The notes under the pieces were generated by a model, which made no database searches, was not told where the DNA came from, and saw only the letters and a program-made list of their open reading frames with translations. 64,000 nucleotides of DNA from a bacterium BMS3Abin14 (GTDB lineage: Bacteria > BMS3Abin14), in NCBI GenBank assembly GCA_002897695.1, contig BDTG01000041.1, positions 1 to 64,000 on the forward strand, in the 5' to 3' direction. Within the stretch, counting starts at the first letter, position 1. Every line of letters starts with the position of its first letter. Made by a program: the position numbers and the translations under genes. Shown here one piece after another: positions 28,584 through 38,595 of the stretch.

Positions 28584-29999
28584 CTACGGGGCGGACGGGT
28601 TAAAGATCTCCATGGACGTGTCACCGGGGTTTCCCCCGATGATGAGAACCCTCCCGTCGGAAAGAAGTGTGGCGGTATGACCACTCCGCGGTATCCTCAT
28701 CATCCATGGCACCTCCCGGGAGGTGTGGGTAACCGGGTCGAAGATCTCTGCGGATCTGGCAATATCAACGGTTACTCCTCCACCAGTGATAAGAATTTTC
28801 CCATCTAGTAATTCGGTTGCAGTATGAAATATCCTAGGTTTTTTTAAAACGCCCAAAAATGAATTGCTTATATTCTTACTTAGGTCAAAGATTTCCACGT
28901 CTTGCAACTTTCCAGAATTTCCAATTCCGCCTGCGATAAATATCCTACCATCCGAAAGTTTTGTTACTGAAAAATCTTTTTTTGGCTGACTCAAGTTTAT
29001 CAAGCCTTTATCAACTTCTAATTGCAAATCGAATGTTTCAACCTCATCGGTATAATTAATGGCGATCATGCCACCTAAACATGCCAAATTATCCACCGAG
29101 GCCGAACATTGAACATCTTTCTTCTCATTCATAATGCCCATATCGGGAGCAATTCCCTCGCTAAGTAGATTTATGTCTATTTTTGTTGTGTTTATTATCC
29201 AATTTGAATTTTCGTCATACCCACCAAGCAAATAGATCTGCTGGCCATAGATGGCGGGGAAAAATTCCGTCCGGGTGTTGTAGAGAAAGTGAGGCGCGCA
29301 TTGTTCATTCGCAACATCAATGGCTTCGTATTCGTTATCCAGCGTGCCAGTCCCTCCCAAAAACACAAAAACCCGGCCGGAAATAGGGTCATAAAGGGCC
29401 TTCTGCCGGGTTCTGTAATCGTTGAGTGAACACCCGAATGCGGCGGTGGTCGTCCCCTGGTTCGAATAGATAACCCTCTCGATGCTTTTTGTGCCGAGGG
29501 AGCCGCCCAGGACAAGGACTTCATCGTTGCCTATAGCCACGGCCGAGTGGTACATCCTCGGCCAGGTGAGTGATCCGGCGTAATCGAACCCTCCGGATAT
29601 GCTCAACTGCACGTCATGACTGCTTGTCGCACCGGCCGGGATGGATACGGCCTGCTGTGTCTTCTCCATGATGACCACTCCGCCGGTAATGGCCTGTACC
29701 GTGAGGTCGCATCCACCTTTAAGGTCCAGTGTGCCCAGGCTCAGGCTGCTGTCACTGCCCGGTGAGTCCCAGAACGGCGGGGAAGCTTCCCCGCAATCAA
29801 CAATGGCCCGGATGGTGTCTATGTAGGCAGTGCCGGCGGAGGCGTCAAGCATCGAAATATTCAATAAATTTTCCCAGTTTTGAGGAAATCTGACATGCAA
29901 GGATAACTTCCCGGTCGGGTCCTCCCCACCACACCCCGATGCGGCAATGAGTATTGCTGCCGCCGCGAACCCAAGCAGCGGCCGAAGGAAAATCTTCAC
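28584..29999 (-). CDS. Kelch-repeat lipoprotein
   Basis: 471 aa from the GTG at 29999 (GGAGG seven bases upstream; GTGA overlap with the preceding gene). An upstream frame extension lacks a signal sequence. A lipobox ends IAASGC. Residues about 170-471 contain Kelch-type units with the LSDGRxxIxGG core (LSDGRIFIAGGIG, LLDGKILITGGG, LSDGRVLIIGGNP), predicting a beta propeller on the cell surface or in the periplasm. The part between about 28790 and 29240 is clearly richer in A+T than the ends of the gene and its neighbours, as if the propeller core came from elsewhere. Role unknown; probably protein or glycan binding. Confidence 0.82.
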   Translation of the reverse strand: MKIFLRPLLGFAAAAILIAASGCGGEDPTGKLSLHVRFPQNWENLLNISMLDASAGTAYIDTIRAIVDCGEASPPFWDSPGSDSSLSLGTLDLKGGCDLTVQAITGGVVIMEKTQQAVSIPAGATSSHDVQLSISGGFDYAGSLTWPRMYHSAVAIGNDEVLVLGGSLGTKSIERVIYSNQGTTTAAFGCSLNDYRTRQKALYDPISGRVFVFLGGTGTLDNEYEAIDVANEQCAPHFLYNTRTEFFPAIYGQQIYLLGGYDENSNWIINTTKIDINLLSEGIAPDMGIMNEKKDVQCSASVDNLACLGGMIAINYTDEVETFDLQLEVDKGLINLSQPKKDFSVTKLSDGRIFIAGGIGNSGKLQDVEIFDLSKNISNSFLGVLKKPRIFHTATELLDGKILITGGGVTVDIARSAEIFDPVTHTSREVPWMMRIPRSGHTATLLSDGRVLIIGGNPGDTSMEIFNPSAP

Positions 30000-31291
30000 C
30001 AGGTTACCTCCACCTGGGTTCCGCCCCCGCCGCTGCCCGCAGAACCGGCTACCACAGCCAGCAGGACAGCTCCACCCAAAAGGAGATACCACCTGATGTG
30101 GCCGGGCGCCACGGACTCCTCCGATAGCTCTTCACCCAGGCCTCCGGCTTCAGGTACGTTGAGAAAATAGCCGGGGTTGGCGGTTATCTCGCTGTCGTTG
30201 TCCCATTCCAATGGTTCGAGCATGGAAAGCAACCTGCCCGGCTCGGCTGGAGGCTGTTTGCCCCGGATCGTGAGGATCCCCTGGGAGACCGGAGCGCCCT
30301 CGCTGTCAATCAGGGTCACCTTTAATTCATCCTCGTCTATCCATCCGAGAACTACATAGTCAACTCCAAGTTTCAGCGCCAGATGAGCGAGTGATCTGTT
30401 ATCGCCCGACATCACACGGTCAGCGAAGAATTTTTCCGGTGGAGCGGTGGGCCCTGCGGGTGAAAGGTGGAACCTGACCTTCATCGTCTGCCACTTTTCG
30501 AGGATAATCCTCTGCCGATCCGCCTCGTATCCTGGCCTTTGTATCTCTATGAAGTGCGGGCCGGGGGCAAAATCCAGACCCTGTATGGGTGCATTACCCA
30601 TTTCCCGGCCGTCAATGATAACCAGAGAGGCCGGGGGGTCTCCCTCGATGGAAATCGTCGAGCGTGGGCCTGAAATAACACGCCCGCGGGCTATTTCAAA
30701 TCGTTGGATAATTTCGGGGGAATACCGATCCCGGGTTAATTTGGCATCGGGCCTGATAGCGGCGGCGGCGATAAAGGCATCGTCAAAATGATCGTCTCCC
30801 AACGCCCTTTTATCCATTCCCTCCAGAAGCAGGCTTTTAAAGAGAGCGTCTGCCTGAAGGGCCGAGTCGGGAAGGGCAGAGATGATGGTGGTGACTTTTC
30901 CCAGCAGGTTCAGTGAACCGTTAAAATCAAAACGGTAATAGGCTGCCCAGGCATCGTCCAGAACTTCCCGAGCCCTGCCCCTCAGGCCGAGGGCGGCCGC
31001 CCGAGTGGACTCCTCAAGGGCGCTCGTTTCTTCCAGCCAGTCCAGGAGGATCTTCTCCGTGGCATTCTCATCCTTCACCAGGAGCAAGGGATCCGCGTTC
31101 ACCTTGTCCAATTCCCCTGTCCATACTGTCTGGATATCGGCAGGAAGGGGGGCCGGGGGGCCGATGATTGCGATGGTGGAAACTCCGCCGGCTGCGAGCA
31201 GGGGGGAGGCCTGAACCAGCAGAAAAACAGGCACGAGCGCCATAGCGACTATTTTAGTGAATAACCGGAGGTCCCTCATCCCCATTCTCAC
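29996..31291 (-). CDS. PEGA-domain envelope protein with C-terminal membrane anchor
   Basis: 431 aa. It opens with a signal sequence (residues about 10-33, ending PLLAA), then a helical domain (about 60-190), then a PEGA domain (about 212-272: TISIEGDPPASLVIIDGREMG, followed by GPHFIEIQRPGYE), a fold thought to hold proteins to the outer surface. A final segment (about 398-417) is hydrophobic and is followed by a glycine-rich tail. The middle section contains LKLGVDYVVLGWID, as in proteins that query sensor function names. The start may be the ATG at 31279. It overlaps the peptidase gene by 38 bp and the Kelch gene by four. Confidence 0.75.
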   Translation of the reverse strand: MRMGMRDLRLFTKIVAMALVPVFLLVQASPLLAAGGVSTIAIIGPPAPLPADIQTVWTGELDKVNADPLLLVKDENATEKILLDWLEETSALEESTRAAALGLRGRAREVLDDAWAAYYRFDFNGSLNLLGKVTTIISALPDSALQADALFKSLLLEGMDKRALGDDHFDDAFIAAAAIRPDAKLTRDRYSPEIIQRFEIARGRVISGPRSTISIEGDPPASLVIIDGREMGNAPIQGLDFAPGPHFIEIQRPGYEADRQRIILEKWQTMKVRFHLSPAGPTAPPEKFFADRVMSGDNRSLAHLALKLGVDYVVLGWIDEDELKVTLIDSEGAPVSQGILTIRGKQPPAEPGRLLSMLEPLEWDNDSEITANPGYFLNVPEAGGLGEELSEESVAPGHIRWYLLLGGAVLLAVVAGSAGSGGGGTQVEVTW

Positions 31292-32249
31292 CCTCTGAAA
31301 ACTCCGCTTGATTCCTGTCGTATTCCTCGTCGTCCCAGCGACTGAGAGTTCTGTAATCCCTGACTCTCCTGCCCACGTAGGAATAGAGAAACAACAGGGT
31401 TATCAGTCCCCATACCGAGGCCGTACTGGTAATGACCGGCACCCACATCGACTTGACTCTGGCGTACTGCTTAAAACCGTTCAGCAATCCGACAAAGGAT
31501 ATGTCATACGCGCCGTTGACTGCCTGGGCCATATTGCCCTTCTCCAGAAACGAGGTGACAAGCCTGGCCACAGCGTTATTCCCGTATCTTCGCATGAGGT
31601 ATTGAACAAAAAGGTAGCTTTGAGCATAAGCGACCTCGGCGCGCGAGGGGTCCTCCGGAAAGTTGACGCTTATGGCCTCAAACGGGATTGTGCTCCCGGT
31701 CACCTCAGCCCAGGAAAGGTGAAGGAGACGGGGGATCCCCATTTCTCCCGAAATGAAGGTCGCAACACCCTCGGAAAGCCACCTCGGAAACCGGACATCC
31801 CATCGGTTTTCCGCCTCACCCATGACGAGATGCACAATCTCGTGTTCAAGCAGTGACCAGTACTGCGTCCCCGATTCCCCGAGTGCGCCGGGAGTCATTA
31901 AAATAACTACCCCATAGCGAGGATAGGTAAGGGCCCCCGCCCATTCGGGAGCCGAGGAAGCAGCCGGTTGGAGCGAAACAAACTCTTCCTTGCTGCCTGC
32001 GATAAATATTTTATACGGCCCCCCCACCGGAAGCCCAAGCAAGTTCGAAACCTCATTCAGAAACTGGGAGGCTTTCATCAGGACATCCTCAGCCAGATCA
32101 CTCGATTGGCCGCGATATTTGACCTCAATGGTGGGACCTGACAATACTTTCCAGGTTTCGTCATGCGGGGGTTCAGCGGGAACAGCCTGCGCGTTCAGCA
32201 GAAAAACGGCCGCAAGTACCACAAGAATGAGCGGAGTGCGAATTTTCAA
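31254..32249 (-). CDS. Exported peptidase MA-like metalloprotease
   Basis: 331 aa. Signal peptide 1-25. The gluzincin active site is H136-E137-x-x-H140 (WSLLEHEIVHLV), with the third zinc ligand probably Glu160 in WLSEGVATF, the layout of the peptidase MA / M61-like group. A membrane segment near residues 273-295 and a charged 35-residue tail place the catalytic domain in the periplasm with the tail in the cytosol. It overlaps yggU by four bases upstream and the PEGA gene downstream, so all are probably one operon. Substrate unknown; a PEGA or Kelch partner is a fair guess. Confidence 0.82.
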   Translation of the reverse strand: MKIRTPLILVVLAAVFLLNAQAVPAEPPHDETWKVLSGPTIEVKYRGQSSDLAEDVLMKASQFLNEVSNLLGLPVGGPYKIFIAGSKEEFVSLQPAASSAPEWAGALTYPRYGVVILMTPGALGESGTQYWSLLEHEIVHLVMGEAENRWDVRFPRWLSEGVATFISGEMGIPRLLHLSWAEVTGSTIPFEAISVNFPEDPSRAEVAYAQSYLFVQYLMRRYGNNAVARLVTSFLEKGNMAQAVNGAYDISFVGLLNGFKQYARVKSMWVPVITSTASVWGLITLLFLYSYVGRRVRDYRTLSRWDDEEYDRNQAEFSEGENGDEGPPVIH

Positions 32250-32545
32250 TGGAGTTTCTCGACGACATCGTCCGCGGCCAATCCGTTCACCTCAAGGACC
32301 TTGTTTCGTGATTTTTCACCCGATACGATTCTAACCCTGCCTCTTGCGATTTTAAGCGTTCTTGATACCAGTTTTACCAGAGATGCATTCGCCGCGCCCT
32401 CAACCGGGGGCGAGGTCAATCTCACAACGAGAATGCCGTCCTCCCATCCTTCAATGGCCTCCCGGGAGGATCTTGGCTTCACTCGAACGTGGATCCGGGC
32501 AGTGACCGGACCGTTTTCTTTTGCAGGTCGCCGACTCATGGACAA
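32246..32545 (-). CDS. yggU: YggU family protein (DUF167)
   Basis: 99 aa. HVRVKPRSSREAI and VVRLTSPPVEGAANASLVKLVS followed by VRIVSGEKSRNKVLEV are the complete DUF167 core, a small alpha/beta fold of unknown biochemical role. It is commonly found with yggS, proC, yggT and divIVA, as here. An alternative start at the second Met makes little difference. Confidence 0.88.
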   Translation of the reverse strand: MSMSRRPAKENGPVTARIHVRVKPRSSREAIEGWEDGILVVRLTSPPVEGAANASLVKLVSRTLKIARGRVRIVSGEKSRNKVLEVNGLAADDVVEKLH

Positions 32546-32633
32546 GCTTGATACTAATGGGGGGGCATCATAGATTGCAACAGGTTTCTGGCAGAAAGGC
32601 TTCCGACCAGGCCCGATCCAGATGATTTAAAAT

Positions 32634-33137
32634 CTATTCCTTGCTGACAAGATACTTGACGTTCTTCGCGTTGGCCATCTCCTCCTCAATGGCCTCAGAG
32701 GAGATCTCCAGGATCTTCAGGTGACTCTCGGCGGCGGACTTGATCTGAACCTCGAATTGGGCCCTCAGGCGTCGGATCTCCATGATCTGATCGCTGATTA
32801 CCGCAAGTTTCCTGTGAGCATCATCGATGGTTCTCTCCGCCTTGAGTTCGGCCTCGGAAATGATCAGTTCGGCCTCTTTTCTTGCGGCCATCTTCATATC
32901 CCCAGTGACCTTCTGGGCAGTTATCATGGTCTCTTTGAGAGTCTGCTCTCTCTGGCGAAGCTCGTCCAGCTGGTTTGTCAATCTGGCAAGTTTTTCCTTC
33001 AGTTTGCCGTTCTCACGAATGAGTTCCTCAAATTCAGCCGCCACCATTTCAAGAAAATTGTCGACCTCGCGGGTCTCGTATCCCCTCATCTTTACACGGA
33101 ACTGTTGGCTTTGTATGTCCAGCGGTGAAAGACGCAT
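32634..33137 (-). CDS. divIVA: DivIVA domain protein
   Basis: 167 aa. The N-terminal DivIVA signature LSPLDIQSQQFRVKMRGYE plus TREVDNFLE (residues 3-30) forms the membrane-curvature-sensing tip. The remainder is an almost unbroken coiled coil rich in E, K and R (for example LRQREQTLKETMI). In Gram-positive bacteria DivIVA scaffolds poles and septa. In Gram-negatives with this gene cluster the role is less clear, though a link to division or envelope growth is likely. No downstream gene overlaps; yggU follows after 88 bp. Confidence 0.9.
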   Translation of the reverse strand: MRLSPLDIQSQQFRVKMRGYETREVDNFLEMVAAEFEELIRENGKLKEKLARLTNQLDELRQREQTLKETMITAQKVTGDMKMAARKEAELIISEAELKAERTIDDAHRKLAVISDQIMEIRRLRAQFEVQIKSAAESHLKILEISSEAIEEEMANAKNVKYLVSKE

Positions 33138-33156
33138 TTGTTTTCCCCTTTTCCTG

Positions 33157-33247
33157 GGGGACGTAGTTAAGTTGTTAAGTTATATATCATTTTTGTCGTT
33201 TAATGCCAGGTGACCACCCAGTAACTTAACAACTTAACTACGTCCCC
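33157..33247. repeat. Perfect 26-bp inverted repeat between divIVA and yggT
   Basis: Arms 33157-33182 and 33222-33247 are exact reverse complements (each begins or ends GGGGACGTAGTTAAG / complement), separated by 39 bases. The element fills nearly the whole 116-bp gap between the yggT stop and the divIVA start. There is no T tract and no coding sequence. It may be a small mobile element, an attenuating hairpin on the yggT-divIVA mRNA, or a large operator. Confidence 0.85.
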
Positions 33248-33253
33248 TATTCA

Positions 33254-33553
33254 TCATTTCAGCGACATGGCAATCCCGAAAAGGGATTGAACAAGAAATG
33301 TCTGCAGGAAGATGATCACGAAAATGGCGATGATGGGCGAGATATCCATCATTCCAAAACTGAACGGGATGATTTTTCGAATATATCCCAGAACCGGTTC
33401 GGTTATCCGGACAAGAAATTGATAGATGGGATTATATGGATCAGGAGAAAACCATGTGGCAACGGCTCGGATGATAATTATCCACATGTACAGGTTCAGG
33501 GCAATGCCAAGAATCCTGGCCAGGGCCATGATAAAGTTGCTCAGAACGAACAT
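33254..33553 (-). CDS. yggT: YggT family membrane protein
   Basis: 99 aa with two YGGT membrane segments: residues 5-27 and 75-97. FSPDPYNPIYQFLVRITEPVLGYIRKIIP is the conserved segment between them. YggT proteins are small inner-membrane proteins of unclear function, linked in some species to osmotic resistance and to cell-division clusters. It lies upstream of divIVA, separated by the large inverted repeat. Confidence 0.9.
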   Translation of the reverse strand: MFVLSNFIMALARILGIALNLYMWIIIIRAVATWFSPDPYNPIYQFLVRITEPVLGYIRKIIPFSFGMMDISPIIAIFVIIFLQTFLVQSLFGIAMSLK

Positions 33554-33883
33554 AGGCCTTCGTATACCTCCGATTATACATTAAGAACTTGTCTTAACCA
33601 TATAAGTTATGTGCAATATTGTCAAACTGTCATATGCCTGATCCGTGGACGGCGAACGGATGTTTGACCAATCTCGTCCACAACTGTATCATGTTTTTTC
33701 AGGCGAGGTACACAGGGTAAGATCAAAAGTTCTGCAGGGTAATAGTTTAAACCATTTTTCTCTCGCCCGCGAGAAAACGCCTTTGAACTTCCGGAATGCG
33801 TCGCATATTGTCGGCTTCCGACTTCGCCTTCCAGGCCACGACGGACAAGGCGTGGGGACAAACACACCGAAAGGCGGTGGGGA
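33554..33883. other. Divergent intergenic region between yggT and proC
   Basis: 330 bases containing both divergent promoters, presumably. I see AT-rich blocks around 33580-33640 and 33725-33760 but no convincing -35/-10 pair, hairpin or conserved repeat. Confidence 0.4.
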
Positions 33884-34702
33884 TTGAAATACAGGAAGAC
33901 TATCGGGTTTGTCGGCGGAGGAAACATGGCGGAAGCCCTGGCCGGGGGAATAACAGGAGCCGGTATCGTCCCGCCTGAAGATATCCTCATCTCCGAACCT
34001 GTCAAGGAACGTCGCTCTTCCCTCCAGCGAAGGTTTGGATTTTCGGTTACCTCCCATAATGGGGCTCCTGCAGCCGAGTGCGGCACGGTCTTTCTCTCCG
34101 TTAAACCACAAATTCTTCCAGCCGTTCTCGATGAAATCGGCCCGATTCCCGGACCCGATCAGGTTATCATCTCCATTGCCGCCGGAGTCCCTCTCTCCGT
34201 CCTGAAGGCTGCCTTCCCGGCTACCCCTGTCATACGCGCCATGCCCAACACTCCCGCTCTCACCGGGAACGGGGCAACGGTTATTGCCCCTGGAGGAAAG
34301 GTCAAAGAGGGCATGATCGCCTGGGCATGCAGACTTTTTGAGGCCGTGGGCATATGCCTCGTTCTGCCGGAAAACATGATGGACGCTGTTACAGGCCTGT
34401 CGGGAAGCGGACCGGCATACATATTCCGCATGGCCGAGGCGCTTACCGAAGCAGGAACAAGCCTGGGACTACCGCCCGGGGACGCGTCCAGGCTTGTCAC
34501 TCAGACAATACTCGGCGCCGCCATGATGATGACGGAAACAAAGATGGAGCCGGCGGCCCTGCGCGAAAGGGTGACATCTCCCGGAGGAACAACCCAGGCC
34601 GGCCTGAAGGCCATGGCCGAAGCGGGTTTCGAGGATGCAGTCAAAAAGGGTGTCCTGGCGGCTGCCGAAAGATCGAAGGCGTTAGGAAAGGGCAGCGTCT
34701 AG
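33884..34702 (+). CDS. proC: Pyrroline-5-carboxylate reductase
   Basis: 272 aa from a TTG at 33884, shortly after GGTGGGG. The dinucleotide-binding loop is GFVGGGNMAEAL (residues 8-19), VKPQ and MPNTPA follow, and the C-terminal dimerisation domain carries TGLSGSGPAYIF and VTSPGGTTQAGL. It reduces pyrroline-5-carboxylate to proline with NAD(P)H in the cytosol. Its orientation is opposite to yggS and yggT, its usual operon mates; its end overlaps the end of yggS by four bases. Confidence 0.94.
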   Translation: MKYRKTIGFVGGGNMAEALAGGITGAGIVPPEDILISEPVKERRSSLQRRFGFSVTSHNGAPAAECGTVFLSVKPQILPAVLDEIGPIPGPDQVIISIAAGVPLSVLKAAFPATPVIRAMPNTPALTGNGATVIAPGGKVKEGMIAWACRLFEAVGICLVLPENMMDAVTGLSGSGPAYIFRMAEALTEAGTSLGLPPGDASRLVTQTILGAAMMMTETKMEPAALRERVTSPGGTTQAGLKAMAEAGFEDAVKKGVLAAAERSKALGKGSV

Positions 34703-35391
34703 TAGCCCCGGCGACCAAAAATAGCCGTCCCCACCCTGACGATGGTCGCGCCTTCCTCAACGGCGACCTCGTAGTCCCCACTCATCCCCATGGAAAGCTC
34801 TCTGATGCTCCCGGGAGGAAAACCGCGAGTTCCAAGATCATCCCTCAGCTTTTTCAGCTCCCCGAAATGTTCCCTGGAGTCCTCCGGGTCGGAAGAAAAC
34901 GGCGGGATCGTCATCAACCCACAGGGTTTAACACCCTCCTCTTCCAGAAGGACAGAAAGGATGTCGGGAACGTCCAGGGGCCTGCAGCCGAACTTCGCCT
35001 CCTCACCCGACACGCTGACCTGAACCAGCGTCCGACAAACCACGGAGGCCTCCCGGTAGCGTCTGGCCACCTCTCTGGCCAGCCCGACCGAATCGATGGA
35101 GTGGATCCATTTGAAGAGAGGAGGACAGTTTCTGACCTTGTTTTTCTGAAGGTGACCGACCATGTGCCACACCAGATCCCCGGACAATTGAGGAATTTTC
35201 CCCTTCGCGTCCTGAATACGGTTCTCCCCGAAATCCACCTGCCCTGCGGATGCGGCCGCTGCGATACGGTCCATCGGCATCGTCTTGCTGATAGCCAGCA
35301 GAAGGACGTCTTCAGGAAGCCTGCCGGAGCGTTCGCACGCGCTATAAATCTTTTTCCGAACATTTCCCAGATTTTCGGCTATTCTATCCAT
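34699..35391 (-). CDS. yggS: YggS family PLP-binding protein (PLPHP)
   Basis: 230 aa TIM-barrel fold type III. The PLP lysine is in LLAISKTMP (about residue 34); FGENRIQDAK, HMVGHLQKNK and the closing ELSMGMSGDYEVAVEEGATIVRVGTAIFG are conserved hallmarks. YggS homologues have no catalytic activity and act as PLP carriers that balance vitamin B6 and amino-acid pools. The start ATG at 35391 fits family length. It is convergent with proC, with a four-base overlap of the 3' ends. Confidence 0.92.
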   Translation of the reverse strand: MDRIAENLGNVRKKIYSACERSGRLPEDVLLLAISKTMPMDRIAAAASAGQVDFGENRIQDAKGKIPQLSGDLVWHMVGHLQKNKVRNCPPLFKWIHSIDSVGLAREVARRYREASVVCRTLVQVSVSGEEAKFGCRPLDVPDILSVLLEEEGVKPCGLMTIPPFSSDPEDSREHFGELKKLRDDLGTRGFPPGSIRELSMGMSGDYEVAVEEGATIVRVGTAIFGRRGY

Positions 35392-35460
35392 GGTGTACTT
35401 ATATCAGCAGATGGACAATAAATCACCGATCTTGGCAGGGTCGTAAAAAATCGTTAATAG

Positions 35461-35805
<345 letters not shown>

Positions 35806-35811
35806 AAATTC

Positions 35812-35888
<77 letters not shown>

Positions 35889-35936
35889 AGTTTTTCAACC
35901 TTACCCCGCACTGCATCAAGCGCGGATTTGTCCATT

Positions 35937-36012
35937 TGGTGGGCGGTACAAGGCTCGAACTTGTGACCCCCGGCTTGTAAGGCCGATGCTCTCCCAACTG
36001 AGCTAACCGCCC
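35937..36012 (-). tRNA. tRNA-Val (anticodon TAC)
   Basis: A 76-nt minus-strand cloverleaf. The anticodon loop CTTACAA gives TAC, the acceptor GGGCGGT pairs with ACCGCCC, and CCA is encoded at 35939-35937. It precedes tRNA-Asp by 48 bp in the same direction. Confidence 0.95.
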
Positions 36013-36024
36013 ACGGGAAGCCTA

Positions 36025-36053
36025 CTTATAATCGTCTTGCCCGTCATTGTCAA
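36025..36053 (-). promoter_or_regulatory. Sigma-70 promoter of the tRNA-Val/tRNA-Asp operon
   Basis: Minus-strand TTGACA (36053-36048), 17-nt spacer, TATAAG (36030-36025): a near-consensus promoter whose start point falls a few bases before tRNA-Val. Confidence 0.8.
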
Positions 36054-36118
36054 TCCGGCAAAACCGCTTCAAACCCTTTTGCCCGGCGGGGATGCTATCA
36101 GCATAACTCCCCCGGAAC

Positions 36119-38542
36119 CTAGTGAGCCAGCATCGGGCCTGCCTGGTCCTGCAAACCTTCAGGGCCCCGTCCCCGCAAGGGCGCGATGGGCATCTCCTCA
36201 GTGCAGGGCAGAAGGGCAAGCTTGAGCACCTCGTCTACACTTTCCACATCATGTATGCTCAATCCCTTGAGAATCTCAGCAGGGACCTCAGTTAAATCTA
36301 TCCGGTTCTCTTTGGGAATGATTACATCCGTTACACCGCCCCTATTGGCTGCGAGGAGTTTCTCTTTCAACCCGCCGATCTTCAGCACACGCCCGCGCAA
36401 CGTGATTTCACCGGTCATGGCCAGGTTGTGCCTGACAGGTCTTCCCGTAAGGGCCGAGGCAAGGGATGTGGCGAGGGTGATCCCGGCGGAAGGACCGTCT
36501 TTGGGGATAGCCCCCTCCGGGACGTGGACGTGGATGTCCACCTTCTGGTAAAAGTCCCGGGGGATATCAAGTTCGCTGCCTTTGGAGCGAACATAACTGA
36601 GAGCAGCCCTGGCGGACTCCTGCATGACCTCCCCTAGCTTTCCCGTTAACGTGAGGTTTCCCTTGCCCTCCATGACGGTGACCTCGATCTGAAGCAGTTC
36701 GCCTCCGACCTCGGTCCAGGCCAGGCCGGTAGTCAGCCCGACCCTATCCTTCTCCTCAATGAGACCATGATCATACTTGGGCACGCCCAGATATTTTTTC
36801 ACCACATTGCTGTTTAAACTTATGCGTTTCGCCTGTTCTTTCCCCGCCTTGACAATGTCCCGCGCCACCTTGCGGAATACGGAAGCAATCTCCCGTTCAA
36901 GATTTCGGACACCGCTTTCCATCGTATAGTTCCGGATGATCGTTAAAAGACCGGCGTCCGTAAATCGTGCGTATTTCTCGGAAAGACCGTTTGCCTTAAG
37001 CTGTTTTTTTACCAGGAACTGTTTGGCGATGTTGAGTTTCTCCGGCTCCGTATAGCCCGCGATGCGGATAATCTCCATGCGGTCCCTGAGCGGGGCCGGA
37101 ACAGGATCGAGGGCGTTTGCCGTGGTGATGAACATTACATGTGAAAGGTCGTAATCAACCTCGAGGTAGTGATCGGAAAAAGCGTTGTTCTGCTCCGGGT
37201 CCAGGACCTCCAGGAGAGCTGATGATGGATCCCCGCGGAAATCCATGCTCATTTTATCCACTTCATCGAGAAGGAACAGCGGGTTAACCGTCCCGGCGCG
37301 CTTCATGGACTGGACAATTCGGCCGGGGAGCGCTCCGATATAAGTCCTCCGGTGTCCCCGGATCTCTGCCTCATCCCTGACTCCACCGAGGGACAAACGG
37401 ACAAAATTCCGGCCCATGGCGCGGGCGATGGACTTGGCCAGAGATGTCTTGCCAACTCCCGGAGGGCCCACGAAGCAGAGAATGGGCCCTTTCAGCTTGC
37501 CCACCAGCTGGTGAACAGCCAGATATTCCAGAATTCGCTCCTTTACCTTGTGCAGACCGTAATGATCCTCGTTTAGAATGCGCTCGGCCTCGGTAATATC
37601 CAGTTTGTCATCGGTCTTTGCCTTCCAAGGTATGGAGATCAGCCAGTCAATATAGTTGCGAACAACGGTGGCTTCGGCCGCCATTGGCGCCATCATCTTC
37701 AAACGGCGAAGTTCTTTAAGCGCCTTCTCATTGACCGATTCAGGCATCTCGGCGGCCTTGATCTTCTCCTCAAGTTCCTGAACCTCGGCCTTGGCCTCGT
37801 CCTTTTCGCCCAGTTCCTTCTGGATGGCCCTCATCTGTTCGTTGAGATAATATTCCTTCTGGGTCCTTTCCATCTGGCGCTTGACCCGGCCTCGTATCTT
37901 CCTTTCGATCTGGAGAATTTCGATCTCCGACTCCATTATCTGAAGTATGCTTTCCAGGCGGTGCGGCACCTCGATGGTTTCAAGAAGGTCCTGTTTGTCC
38001 TCCAGTTTGACAAGGAGATGAGCGGCGATTGTATCGGCAAACTTCCCCGGGTCCTCAATCATATTGACGGTGGAAAGGACCTCCTGCGGAACCTTCTTGT
38101 TGAGCTTCGCGTACCGCTCAAACCGGTCGACAATACTTCTCATCAGAGCCTCGATCTCAGGGACCATGGGACAGAAATATTCCAGTTCCTCGAACTCGGA
38201 AGAAAAGTAATCCACCGTCTCCCTGAAATCGGTAAGACGGCATCTCTTCTGCCCTTCTACAAGGACCTTGACCGTCCCATCGGGCAGCTTGAGCATCTGA
38301 AGAATGGACGAAAGGGTCCCCACCTCGTGGATCTCGTCCGGCGCCGGCTCATCTATCTTTGGATCCTTCTGAGCCGACAGCAGGATGTTTTTATCCGCCT
38401 CCATCGCCACCTCCAGGGCACGGATAGATTTATCCCTGCCCACGAAAAGAGGGACGATCATGTGGGGAAATACAACTATGTCTCTAAGCGGCAAAACGGG
38501 CAGCGCCTTGTCGATAAAAACTTTTTGTGTTTTGTCAGCCAT
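36119..38542 (-). CDS. lon: ATP-dependent protease Lon
   Basis: 807 aa from the ATG at 38542 (GGAG upstream); earlier in-frame ATGs lack a ribosome site. The N-terminal substrate domain begins [23 protein letters not shown]. The AAA+ domain has Walker [10 protein letters not shown] and Walker B-like FLLDEVDKM. The protease domain holds the catalytic serine in [12 protein letters not shown] and a lysine about 40 residues later. It degrades damaged and regulatory proteins in the cytosol. Its C-terminus is followed by a 14-bp dyad around ATGCT/AGCAT (about 36080-36118), a weak terminator. Last gene of tig-clpP-clpX-lon. Confidence 0.96.
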   Translation of the reverse strand: MADKTQKVFIDKALPVLPLRDIVVFPHMIVPLFVGRDKSIRALEVAMEADKNILLSAQKDPKIDEPAPDEIHEVGTLSSILQMLKLPDGTVKVLVEGQKRCRLTDFRETVDYFSSEFEELEYFCPMVPEIEALMRSIVDRFERYAKLNKKVPQEVLSTVNMIEDPGKFADTIAAHLLVKLEDKQDLLETIEVPHRLESILQIMESEIEILQIERKIRGRVKRQMERTQKEYYLNEQMRAIQKELGEKDEAKAEVQELEEKIKAAEMPESVNEKALKELRRLKMMAPMAAEATVVRNYIDWLISIPWKAKTDDKLDITEAERILNEDHYGLHKVKERILEYLAVHQLVGKLKGPILCFVGPPGVGKTSLAKSIARAMGRNFVRLSLGGVRDEAEIRGHRRTYIGALPGRIVQSMKRAGTVNPLFLLDEVDKMSMDFRGDPSSALLEVLDPEQNNAFSDHYLEVDYDLSHVMFITTANALDPVPAPLRDRMEIIRIAGYTEPEKLNIAKQFLVKKQLKANGLSEKYARFTDAGLLTIIRNYTMESGVRNLEREIASVFRKVARDIVKAGKEQAKRISLNSNVVKKYLGVPKYDHGLIEEKDRVGLTTGLAWTEVGGELLQIEVTVMEGKGNLTLTGKLGEVMQESARAALSYVRSKGSELDIPRDFYQKVDIHVHVPEGAIPKDGPSAGITLATSLASALTGRPVRHNLAMTGEITLRGRVLKIGGLKEKLLAANRGGVTDVIIPKENRIDLTEVPAEILKGLSIHDVESVDEVLKLALLPCTEEMPIAPLRGRGPEGLQDQAGPMLAH

Positions 38543-38595
38543 TTGCGAATCACACTCCATTCTATTTACACAGTTACCCCCAGCCTTAAAGGATG

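Noticed and set aside
36060-36118. Strong terminator after lon
   Set aside because: A dyad around ATGCT/AGCAT exists but has no T run, so it was not listed as a terminator.
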